A DNA stretch of 64,000 nucleotides from a virus. Positions 53,957 to 61,924 of this stretch are shown here, piece by piece. The stretch is taken from IMG/VR virus record IMGVR_UViG_3300036864_000108, positions 1 through 64,000 of that record; one strand, written 5' to 3'. The position numbers were made by a program, and so were the translations under genes. The notes below the pieces were generated by a model. That model did not search any database. It worked only from the letters and a program-made list of their open reading frames with translations, and was not told the DNA's origin. The first letter of the stretch is position 1. Each line of letters begins with the position of its first letter.

Positions 53957-54367
53957 CTAATATCCACTGGCATCCACCGTGATTCCCGCCGCCGCGATCT
54001 GGAACGTGTTGCCGTTAGCCACAGAGATCGGCTGGCCGGTGAAGGAGCCGAAGAACCAGCGGATCGGTGTACCGGCCTGATCCCAAATGTTCAACCCGAC
54101 GATCGACCAGGAACCACCGGAACCATTAGTCCACGACAACGCCGACGTGGGGCCGGTGGCCTGCCCCGACGCGGCGGCGTTGAAGTCGCAGACGGTGCCG
54201 CCGGCCGTATAACCGGTGCCGGTCAACTCGGTGCCCGTCGCCGACTGGGACGGCGCTGTCGAGGTGAGCGACACCTTCGGCTGGGTGCCTGTGAACAAGG
54301 TGGGCACAGCAGTGCCGAGCAGCGTGTCCAGCACCTTGTTGATCTGCAAGGTGACCATCATCGCCAT
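53957..54367 (-). CDS. phage structural protein, beta-rich
   Basis: A 136-residue protein: TELTGTGYTAGGTVCDFNAAASGQATGPTSALSWTNGSGGSWSIVGLNIWDQAGTPIRWFFGSFTGQPISVANGNTFQIAAAGITVDASG. This sequence type is frequent in tail or capsid accessory proteins of actinophages. AGGAG precedes the ATG. Confidence 0.72.
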   Translation of the reverse strand: MAMMVTLQINKVLDTLLGTAVPTLFTGTQPKVSLTSTAPSQSATGTELTGTGYTAGGTVCDFNAAASGQATGPTSALSWTNGSGGSWSIVGLNIWDQAGTPIRWFFGSFTGQPISVANGNTFQIAAAGITVDASGY

Positions 54368-54495
54368 TACTGGTTCTCCTCGCTGATGCCGCCGACACCC
54401 TGGACGACGATGCCAGTACCGGACTCGACGACGTTGCCGTCGGGATCTACTACTTGCCAGCCGACCTCGACCAGCTCAGGTGTTTGTTCAGACAT
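54367..54495 (-). CDS. 42-residue hypothetical protein
   Basis: A 42-residue ORF: SEQTPELVEVGWQVVDPDGNVVESGTG, then IVVQGVGGISEENQ. Its TAA overlaps the next ATG as TAATG and its ATG overlaps the upstream gene by 8 bases. Short beta-hairpin-like; unknown. Confidence 0.58.
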   Translation of the reverse strand: MSEQTPELVEVGWQVVDPDGNVVESGTGIVVQGVGGISEENQ

Positions 54496-55312
54496 GCACG
54501 CTTCTCACTTCCATGTCGTATTCAGTAGACGGATTGAGCCCGGTCATCGAGTACGACGTTGAAGTCACATCCCGGGTAATCTCCGCGCCCTCCAGGTACA
54601 CGTCGTACCCGGATGCGTCGGGGGTCGCCGCCCACGACAAGTCGATCTGTGTGGACGAGATGACGACCGCGGTCAGGTTCGCGGGCGGCCCGAACCCCGC
54701 ATTCACCGCCGACAAGCTGCCAACACCAGTGAGGGCAGCGAGGACCCGCTGGACGGTTGGTGCGGTGAGTGTTCCCGCGCCGGTGATGGTGGCGGGCGCT
54801 GACTGGCGGACGGGTGCGGCGAGAGTACCCGTCCCCGCCAACGCGGCTGGTGCCTGCTGGGTTACAGCTGCCGCGAGAGTCCCCGCGCCGGTGAGGGCAG
54901 CGGTCCCCTGAACGGTGCCCCCGGCGGCGGCGGTCAAGGTACCGACGCCGGTCAGGGCGGCGGGCGCCGACTGGACAGCGGGAACTGCGAGGGTGCCAGC
55001 GCCAGTCAGGCTGACAGTTGCCTGCTGGGTGACCGTCGCGGCGACCGTGCCGGCGCCCGTCAGGGCTGCGGGTACCTGCTGGACGACAGGCGCCGCGAGA
55101 CTACCCGCACCTGCTAGTGCGGATGGAGCCTGTTGGGTGACCGTTGCGGCAACTGTGCCGGTGCCAGCCAGAGTCGCGACCGCCTGCTGGACAACGGGCG
55201 CCGTGACCGTACCAGCGCCAGCCAGCGCCGCGGTCCCATTGACGACGACCGGGACATCGGCAGCTACCGGGACGCGGGCGCGGTGAACGTTAGCTACGAG
55301 CCCGCGGCCCAT
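54488..55312 (-). CDS. virion repeat protein, 10 TLTGAGT units plus Fn3
   Basis: A 274-residue protein with about 10 units such as AALTGAGTVAATVTQQAP, then a fibronectin type III domain (PPANLTAVVISSTQIDLSWAATPDASGYDVYLEG, TEYDMEVRSV). It is a shorter paralogue of the 19-unit protein at 49247. Repeat rods capped by Fn3 are typical of surface fibres. Confidence 0.75.
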   Translation of the reverse strand: MGRGLVANVHRARVPVAADVPVVVNGTAALAGAGTVTAPVVQQAVATLAGTGTVAATVTQQAPSALAGAGSLAAPVVQQVPAALTGAGTVAATVTQQATVSLTGAGTLAVPAVQSAPAALTGVGTLTAAAGGTVQGTAALTGAGTLAAAVTQQAPAALAGTGTLAAPVRQSAPATITGAGTLTAPTVQRVLAALTGVGSLSAVNAGFGPPANLTAVVISSTQIDLSWAATPDASGYDVYLEGAEITRDVTSTSYSMTGLNPSTEYDMEVRSVHV

Positions 55313-55315
55313 GAT

Positions 55316-55807
55316 CTACGCAGGTTCTTCCCACACGCACCATGGGATGCAGTTGATGTCCACATCGAATGTGGTGCGAATACGCAAGGAACGTGACGCC
55401 TTCGCTTTAGGCCGGCGACCCTCCGGGAACCACACACCGTAACCGGTCTGCGGGTGAACCGCCTGCGCGTCGAGGAACCGTGACGCTGTGATGGTGCCCT
55501 CCGCCGCGAACCCGTATCCGGTGGCACCTGTCCCACCGACGCACAACGACGATGGAGCATCGTCGCTCTCCCACTTGTCCGGGGTCAATGACGTCCCAGT
55601 GGTGGCGGCCACATCCACATCAACGAGGACCACGTTCCCCGGTTCCGCTGTTGCCGAGATCCCCTTGAACGAGATACCCCACCCGTGGACCCGGATGTCC
55701 GTGGTCGACGGGGTGAGGATTTGCAGCACCGTTTTCACAGCGGCGGACGTGGCAACCTCGGTGATCGCATTGGATGTCTTCGGAGTGGCGATATATAACG
55801 TGCCCAC
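55316..55807 (-). CDS. virion beta-rich protein
   Basis: A 163-residue protein: TSAAVKTVLQILTPSTTDIRVHGWGISFKGISATAEPGNVVLVDVDVAATTGTSLTPDKWESDDAPSSLCVGG, FPEGRRPKAKASRSLRIRTTFDVDINCIPWCVWEEP. It is related in layout to the protein at 50645. Likely a decoration or fibre protein. Confidence 0.68.
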   Translation of the reverse strand: MGTLYIATPKTSNAITEVATSAAVKTVLQILTPSTTDIRVHGWGISFKGISATAEPGNVVLVDVDVAATTGTSLTPDKWESDDAPSSLCVGGTGATGYGFAAEGTITASRFLDAQAVHPQTGYGVWFPEGRRPKAKASRSLRIRTTFDVDINCIPWCVWEEPA

Positions 55808-55821
55808 AATCGACCCTCTCC

Positions 55822-56574
55822 TCAGACGAACCTTGCTCGCGACGCCGACACCTGACGGCCACGCGGCTCGCGGCGCTGCAACGGCCGGTCACCAGCGGCG
55901 ACAACGACAGCCTTGATCTCAACAGCGATGCCACCCGGGCGGTTCGACGTCGTCCACGATGCGTCAACCGTCAGATCCTCCCCAAGCCGCCACTCAGTCT
56001 GCAGGCACAGGCTTTTCCCGCCGCTGCCCGTGGCGACGTCAGCCAGTTCCGTGAACCCCGACCCGGGGGTCGTCGCCTCGTTATTTTGATGCGAGAACGC
56101 GCCGTACGCAGCATTGTTGGCCGCGTCCCCGAATGCGCCCGGCAGGGTCACAACCAGGCTTGTCGCCGCAATAGTCGAGTTCGTTGTCGGCTGGATCACG
56201 GCCCCGGAGCCGTTCGTCCCCGAGGTGTCCACCCCGTCGAACTCGGCCAACGCCCACGCGGCGTTCGCGAGCGTCACCGACGTGGTCCAGTCGATCGTGA
56301 TGACCCCCGACGACGGGGCTGCCCCCATCGAACGGAACAGGAACAACGTGGCACGGTCGGTTGTGCCCGACGCGTCGTAGTTGACCGACCCGACCTGCAC
56401 CCAGGTCAGGCCGTTGCCGGTGACCGTCGGGGTTATCGGGTTGGTGCCACCCGCAGTGCCGGCGACGCACGCCAGTAATAGGAGCCTGTTAGCGCCGGGA
56501 GAGACGCTGGCAGTGTTGTACGACTGGGCGGTGAACCCGGTGCTGGCGGTGAGGTTGACCGCGGTGATCGCCAC
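55822..56574 (-). CDS. fibre-like protein, repeated surface domain
   Basis: A 250-residue protein and the clearest copy of the repeated domain: ANRLLLLACVAGTAGGTNPITPTVTGNGLTWVQVGSVNYDA, RATLFLFRSMGAAPSSGVITIDW, AWALAEFDGVDTSG, LGEDLTVDASWTTSNRPGGIAVEIKA. Members at 34880, 51125 and 51851 are relatives. Confidence 0.7.
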   Translation of the reverse strand: MAITAVNLTASTGFTAQSYNTASVSPGANRLLLLACVAGTAGGTNPITPTVTGNGLTWVQVGSVNYDASGTTDRATLFLFRSMGAAPSSGVITIDWTTSVTLANAAWALAEFDGVDTSGTNGSGAVIQPTTNSTIAATSLVVTLPGAFGDAANNAAYGAFSHQNNEATTPGSGFTELADVATGSGGKSLCLQTEWRLGEDLTVDASWTTSNRPGGIAVEIKAVVVAAGDRPLQRREPRGRQVSASRARFV

Positions 56575-56593
56575 AAGTCACCCCCGACGGCGT

Positions 56594-59236
56594 CTAGTGG
56601 TATTCGACGTGGAGCAGCGCCGCCGAGGCGGCCTGCCCGTCGACCGCCCACGAGTTCCGCGTCCCCGTGCCGGTGACGAGCAGGGCGACTGCGTTACCGG
56701 ACACCCAGCCGGGGCGGGCGACCACTTCTTGGACGACTGGGGCCAGGTTCGGTGTGGTGAACGTCCCGCCGACGGTCCACGCCCCAGGCGACCAGGAAGC
56801 GGACGCGGCGCCCGACGCGCGGGACGTGATGTTGTTCGTGGTAGCGGCGAACGTGGGGGCGTTGTCGACGGCCTGCGCCTTGAACGTCAACACGTCCGCT
56901 GCGGACCCGGCGTCCCGGGCGACGAACGTGACCGTCGCGTTCGTAACCGTCGCGCCCTGCGGGATGGTCAGGCTGGGGAACCGCAGCCCAACCTTCTGGC
57001 CCACACTCCCGTCGTTCGTCAGCTCGATGTCCGCTGACGTGGTGATGACGGTGCCCACCTGGTAGTTCGCGGTGTACTCCTCCGCGTCGTCCGTGGAAAC
57101 GGTGATCCGCTTCTCAACGACCGTCGAACTCGGCGTCGGCGTCGGCGTCGGGGTGGTCGAAGTGGGCGTCGGGGTTGGTGTCGGAGTTGGCGTTGGGGTG
57201 GGTTCCGCGGTCACGCAGGCATCCGTGAACGGCGGGGCCCACGGCGCCCGCCGGTTCCCGCCACCGCCGACCGCCAGCGGACCGTTGTTGTCGATGATCT
57301 GCAACGCCGGGTACAGGGCCTGCAGATCGGCCATCGTCGCCGGGTCGGAGGTCCCACCCGCCGGGACAGCACCCCCATGCCACTCGCCCAACGCCGCCGC
57401 GTCCACCGCGAACGCGTAGTAGTCCCCGCCGGTCTCGTCGACCACGTACGCGCCGTAGTCCTTCAACGCCTGCGCGACCTTCCGGGCCTGCGCCGTCGAC
57501 AGTGCGGCCACATCGAACGACGGCGGCAACGCCAACAAGGCGCCCATCTTCAGCTTCGGATTCGTGCCGCCGTACCTCGTCGCTGACACCGGGTCGTCCT
57601 CAGTCACCGCCGGCCAGCGATGCGACTGCCCGACACCCGCGTAGAAGCAGTACTGCGCGCAGTCGATGTTCATCTTCAACGCGTGCCGGATCGGCTCATC
57701 GTTGACGAGTTCACCTGGCCGCAGCGTCCCACCCACGGTGGACAACCCCGAACCGCCGTGCGCCCCCAACCGGCCGTCATCCTGCGACAAGCTGACCGGG
57801 TACGCCTTGTCCAGGTAAGCGAAGTCGTCGTAGTGCGGCTGCGTCATATCCCACGACGGGTTACCGCCCGCCGTCAACGTGAGCGGCTGACCCTGCCACA
57901 CGCTGTCGCCGTCTCCGCGGAGGAACGCGGCACCGCCGTTCCACGACCCGTCCCATGCCATCCCGGCCGAGACATGGACCTGCCCGAGCGGCCCGTCGTC
58001 AGCGGATGTAAGCGTCTTCAACGGGTCCGCGGCGTTGAGCCCCAGGAACTCCTCGTCCGGCTGCGTTCCCGCACTCGCCGACGTCTGCAGTCCGGCTGCC
58101 GCGTACACGGCCTTCGACCCGAGCGGCGTGTTCCAGATCGAGTCGCGGGTGAACGGCCACGTCAGCTTCGACCGGGACGTGGGGAACGCCGGTGCCGTGG
58201 GCGTCGGAGTTGGGGTTGGGGTTGGGGTTGGCGTGGGCGTCGCCGTTTCCGTGGCCGTCGGGGTCGGGCTCGGCGTCACCGCCGTGTTGGTCACCTCCGT
58301 ACCCGAATCCAGCACCACACCCGTCTTCGCCGGGCAGTCCACCGACGTGGACCCGTTCCAGCAGCGACCCGAACCCAGGAACTGCCAATCGTACGAGTCG
58401 GTGTGCAACGTCAGCTTGATCACACCGAAGTCGGTGCCGTCCACGAACTGCGACCCAGCGTGGACCGGGGAGCCGGGAGCATACAACTGGTTGCCGCCCG
58501 TCCCAACCACAATCTCCCGAATACCAGCAGCCGCCGTGGCACCCGCGCAGTCCATCTTCGCGAACCGCTCATAGTGATGCTCATGCCCGACGAGGACCAG
58601 GTCCGCGCCGACCGCCTGCAGCTCGTTCCACATCGGGCACACGCTGGTCGTGTCCCCATGAACGCTCCCCGACACGTACCTCGGGTGATGCGTGTACGCC
58701 AAGTAATGCATTCCCGGGTGCGCCGCCAGATCGGCGTGCAGCCATGTGATCTGCGCTGAGCCGGCACTCGTCGACGTTTCCGTGTTCAACGCGTACGCCC
58801 GCCACCCGTTCCCCACATCCCACGCGTACCATGCCTGCACCGGATCGTTGTTCTGCGTCACCGCAGCCTGCCCGAAGTAGCCCAGGTACCCGGCGGGCGG
58901 GTTCGCGTGATACTCGTGGTTCCCCGGCGTCGGCCTCGTCTTCGCCTTGAAACTGCCCCACGTCGGGTCGTACTTCGAGCTGTAGTCCGTGGCGGACCCG
59001 TCCGGGTACGCGTTGTCCCCGGCCGTGAACACCCAGTTGGGGTTCCCGGAACGGATCAGGTCCCCGGTGGCCGTCGCGTTGACCATGATGTCGCCCGAGT
59101 CGACGATGTCCCCCGCACCCATCAGAGTCACCGGAGTGTCGACCGCCGCCGCCACCCGGGTCAGCATCACCAGCGACCCGACCAGCAGTATGACCGCAGC
59201 GGGAATCACAGCACGACGCACAGAGGCACCCTTCAC
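56594..59236 (-). CDS. secreted metallophosphoesterase, multidomain
   Basis: An 880-residue protein with a signal peptide (AVIPAAVILLVGSLVMLTRVAAA). The calcineurin-like phosphoesterase has GDI (42-44), GDNAY (73-77), GNHEY (105-109), THHPRY (182-187) and GHEHHYER (217-224), all metal-site blocks of purple-acid-phosphatase type. A first (PT)n linker leads to a domain of about 300 residues (SIWNTPLGSKAVYAAAGL), then a second (PT)n linker and a DNRLRE-like beta domain. It may remove phosphate from extracellular substrates such as teichoic acid. Confidence 0.82.
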   Translation of the reverse strand: MKGASVRRAVIPAAVILLVGSLVMLTRVAAAVDTPVTLMGAGDIVDSGDIMVNATATGDLIRSGNPNWVFTAGDNAYPDGSATDYSSKYDPTWGSFKAKTRPTPGNHEYHANPPAGYLGYFGQAAVTQNNDPVQAWYAWDVGNGWRAYALNTETSTSAGSAQITWLHADLAAHPGMHYLAYTHHPRYVSGSVHGDTTSVCPMWNELQAVGADLVLVGHEHHYERFAKMDCAGATAAAGIREIVVGTGGNQLYAPGSPVHAGSQFVDGTDFGVIKLTLHTDSYDWQFLGSGRCWNGSTSVDCPAKTGVVLDSGTEVTNTAVTPSPTPTATETATPTPTPTPTPTPTPTAPAFPTSRSKLTWPFTRDSIWNTPLGSKAVYAAAGLQTSASAGTQPDEEFLGLNAADPLKTLTSADDGPLGQVHVSAGMAWDGSWNGGAAFLRGDGDSVWQGQPLTLTAGGNPSWDMTQPHYDDFAYLDKAYPVSLSQDDGRLGAHGGSGLSTVGGTLRPGELVNDEPIRHALKMNIDCAQYCFYAGVGQSHRWPAVTEDDPVSATRYGGTNPKLKMGALLALPPSFDVAALSTAQARKVAQALKDYGAYVVDETGGDYYAFAVDAAALGEWHGGAVPAGGTSDPATMADLQALYPALQIIDNNGPLAVGGGGNRRAPWAPPFTDACVTAEPTPTPTPTPTPTPTSTTPTPTPTPSSTVVEKRITVSTDDAEEYTANYQVGTVITTSADIELTNDGSVGQKVGLRFPSLTIPQGATVTNATVTFVARDAGSAADVLTFKAQAVDNAPTFAATTNNITSRASGAASASWSPGAWTVGGTFTTPNLAPVVQEVVARPGWVSGNAVALLVTGTGTRNSWAVDGQAASAALLHVEYH

Positions 59237-59682
59237 CAGTGGAGATAAGCCCAGCCGGCGCTGCCAACGATGTTGCAGTACGAATAGCCCCCGCGTTTCA
59301 TCGCCACATACACCACCGGTGAATACGGGCCAGAAGAGTCGACCCAGTATTCTTCGGCACCGTCGAAAACCCAGTCCCTAGTCGACGACGAGTGCCCATA
59401 CCTGTCGAACACTTTGCGACGATATGAGTCGCCGATCCACACCCGCCAGTCGAACGGGCCGCCCAGAGACTCCATCTGAACAAGCATGACCTGCCCATAC
59501 GTGGGGCCGATGTTCTGATAATGACCCCACGAGACCCACCGGTTCATGGCCCAACCACCGGACGTGCAAGCATCGGGGCCGTCAGTGAGTTGATGCGCGT
59601 ACGCGGGCGTCACCGTAAAACTGAGCACCGACAAGGCTGTGAGGAGAACCGTCACGCAGAATCGGCGCAGCCAACCGCGCAT
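59233..59682 (-). CDS. secreted protein of unknown function
   Basis: A 149-residue protein with a signal peptide (RFCVTVLLTALSVLSFTVTPAYA). The mature part has TSGGWAMNRWVSWGHYQNIGPTYGQVMLVQMESLGGPFDWRVWIGDSYRRKVFDRY and ends with GWAYLHW, an aromatic beta fold like small wall-associated proteins. Its DNA is less GC-rich than its neighbours. It overlaps the next gene by GTGA. Confidence 0.7.
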   Translation of the reverse strand: MRGWLRRFCVTVLLTALSVLSFTVTPAYAHQLTDGPDACTSGGWAMNRWVSWGHYQNIGPTYGQVMLVQMESLGGPFDWRVWIGDSYRRKVFDRYGHSSSTRDWVFDGAEEYWVDSSGPYSPVVYVAMKRGGYSYCNIVGSAGWAYLHW

Positions 59683-59727
59683 GAGCCACCTCCCGGGACA
59701 TGGTGTGAGGGCGGGGCGACCGGTCAG

Positions 59728-61353
59728 CTAGGGGTCTGTCGCGATCGCGGTGACATACTCCACTGTCCCCGGGTCGCCGTAGCGAATCCAATAACAGGTC
59801 ACGTTCTGGTCAGCAGGTCCGTCCGAAAATGCAGCCCGACACGTATCCTCTGTCGGCTGCACCTTCGCCACCGACCCCGGCCCCGAATTCTCATAAGCAA
59901 CGTCGAACCCGTTCGCGTCAGCTAGGTCATCAAGGATCGCGTTCGTCGTGTTCGGGTTATTCGCCCACGTCCCCCACACCGCGACCTCGGTGCCGTCCGG
60001 CACCCCGTCGATCTGGCGGGCGAACATATGACCGCGCGGGAACTTCCCATCGTTCTCCGGGATCGTGCCCGAGCACAAGTTCCCGGCCACCACTTGGTCG
60101 ACCTCAGCCTCGGTCATGTTGTTCCCCGGGTACAGCGGTGCCGGCAAGCCCGGGTCCGCATGCGTCGCCGGGAACGCCTTCGCGGCATTGACCGCGCTGA
60201 TCTGCCAGTTCTGGAACTCGACTACCCGATTGAGCATCCAGTCGGTGAACGCCCGCGCCTGCGACGACGATCCTGAGCAGGGCCGGTACGACGGCACGGG
60301 GTTGTCCGTGGCAAGCGCGTTGAACACCCAGTACGTGTCGGTGCCGTCCGGCAGGACCGACCGGTTGGGGTAGCCCAGCTCACCCAGTGTGGTCCCGCCG
60401 ACCCGGGTATGAAGGAAATCACGGGTCGGGCCGAACTCGGCAAACACTCGCAACGCATACTCCTCAGCTTCCGCGCGCAACGTCTTGTTCGACAGCAAAT
60501 CCACCTCGTCGGATCCCGTATAGACGTTGCCCGCCTGGTCGATGAACTTCGCGTTCGGCGTGTTCTCGATGAACGTCGGCGGGTGATGCATCCCCCAGTT
60601 CAGTGACACCTGGCAGCCGGCCGCCTGATATGCGTCATATTTGGCCCGCTGCGTGTCGAAGTAGCTCGCCGACCAGGCGTCGTCGGTCGGTTCGGCGGAC
60701 TGCCAACTCATCTCCACCACCGCGACGGTTACGTTATTCGTGGAGCAGTACCCGGCTGGGACCGGAGCGGTAGGGACGTTGAACATCCCCCACCTCAACT
60801 GCTTCACCAGCGGGTCCGTCCAGGTAACGGCGAGTTGCGGGCGCCGCGCCGCATTGGTGGACTCGCGGCTGTCCCACGAGTACTGCGTCGACGGTGTCGT
60901 CTGCAGCACGTAACATACCGGGCCGTTGGCGGCGCTGCCGACCGGAAAAGACACCGTCTGCGTGTTGACCCAACTCGCGGCGGTGGCCAACTGCACACCC
61001 GGCGCTGGTTTGTTGTTCCACGTCAGGCTGGATTCCGCCCACCCGCATGGTGCCGCCAGCACCTTCGCGCCCGTCCCGGCGTTCTGCGCCGTCACCTTCA
61101 ACGTCGCCGCCGCATCGGTGGCCCCAGCCGGGATACCGGACACGTCGAATCGCAGGTACGCCCATCGGCTGCCCGACCCCGAGTTCGTCTTCAATGCCCC
61201 ACCCGCGTGTGTCGCATTCGGGTTGCCCTGCGACACGTACGCGTCACCTGTCGCCGTGAATGCACCAGATCCAGCCACCGCGGGAGATAGCAACATTGCG
61301 AACCAACCGGCGACAAGAACCACCACAACGGACAAGATTGACCTGCGTGACAC
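59728..61353 (-). CDS. secreted DNRLRE plus glycoside-hydrolase-like protein
   Basis: A 541-residue protein. The GTG at 61353 follows AGGAG; a signal peptide (ILSVVVVLVAGWFAMLLSPAVAG) comes next. A DNRLRE-type beta domain follows (DAYVSQGNPNATHAG, WAYLRFDVSGIPAGA, CGWAESSLTWNNKP, YSWDSRES). From about residue 190 there is a TIM-barrel-like hydrolase (LRWGMFNVPTAPVP, VAVVEMSWQSAEP, YQAAGCQVSLNWGMHHPPTFIE). A polysaccharide-degrading role is likely, on the virion or in the wall. Confidence 0.75.
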   Translation of the reverse strand: MSRRSILSVVVVLVAGWFAMLLSPAVAGSGAFTATGDAYVSQGNPNATHAGGALKTNSGSGSRWAYLRFDVSGIPAGATDAAATLKVTAQNAGTGAKVLAAPCGWAESSLTWNNKPAPGVQLATAASWVNTQTVSFPVGSAANGPVCYVLQTTPSTQYSWDSRESTNAARRPQLAVTWTDPLVKQLRWGMFNVPTAPVPAGYCSTNNVTVAVVEMSWQSAEPTDDAWSASYFDTQRAKYDAYQAAGCQVSLNWGMHHPPTFIENTPNAKFIDQAGNVYTGSDEVDLLSNKTLRAEAEEYALRVFAEFGPTRDFLHTRVGGTTLGELGYPNRSVLPDGTDTYWVFNALATDNPVPSYRPCSGSSSQARAFTDWMLNRVVEFQNWQISAVNAAKAFPATHADPGLPAPLYPGNNMTEAEVDQVVAGNLCSGTIPENDGKFPRGHMFARQIDGVPDGTEVAVWGTWANNPNTTNAILDDLADANGFDVAYENSGPGSVAKVQPTEDTCRAAFSDGPADQNVTCYWIRYGDPGTVEYVTAIATDP

Positions 61354-61429
61354 AAATGTCTCCTGTGGGGCATGGGGAGGGCGGGGCAACCGGTCAGCTA
61401 TGCGGCCACCCCACCCAGAACGAGGGGGA

Positions 61430-61924
61430 CTAGCGTGTCGCGGCGCAGCGGACATCCGAAGGATTCAGTTGCCGGTCAACGACGATGTCCCGCCAACCCA
61501 CCTGCTCCAACACCGCGCGTAGCCGCTCCGGGCGGATATTCGCATAGTGCTCCCCCGGGCGCAGCCATGGGCCGCCGTCCACCCCGGAATGCACCGGCCG
61601 GCCCGGCGCCGCCGTGGTCGCCACGAACAGGCCACCCGGGGCGCATGCCTTGAACGCCGTGGCGCAGATCGCTGGCCACGAGCCGGTGTGCTCGAACAGT
61701 TCGCAGGCGAGGACGACGTCGTACTCCCGGTCAGGGGTCCACGAAGCGGCGTCCGCGACGATGTCGACGTTCTCGCCGGCCGCGATGTCGAGCACCCTGT
61801 AAACGACGGCGTTCGGGAACAGGTCGCGGGGGCTCCCGTTGATGAATCTTCCACCAAGGTCCAGGACCGTCACGGGGTCGTCCGTGGTATACCGGGCCAC
61901 CCACGCGTACGCCTCAGGATGCAA
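61430..61924 (-). CDS. SAM methyltransferase, paralogue of the double-domain enzyme
   Basis: A 164-residue class I methyltransferase: TTG-started HPEAYAWVARY, VTVLDLGGRFINGSPRDLFPN, YRVLDIAAGENVDIVADAASWTP, YDVVLACELFEHTG, APGGLFVATTAAPGRPVHSG, WLRPGEHYANI. It aligns through its length with the first domain of the enzyme at 46093 (VRPDEHYANI). It overlaps the glycosyltransferase gene by 11 bases. Probably methylates a sugar or protein. Confidence 0.8.
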   Translation of the reverse strand: MHPEAYAWVARYTTDDPVTVLDLGGRFINGSPRDLFPNAVVYRVLDIAAGENVDIVADAASWTPDREYDVVLACELFEHTGSWPAICATAFKACAPGGLFVATTAAPGRPVHSGVDGGPWLRPGEHYANIRPERLRAVLEQVGWRDIVVDRQLNPSDVRCAATR

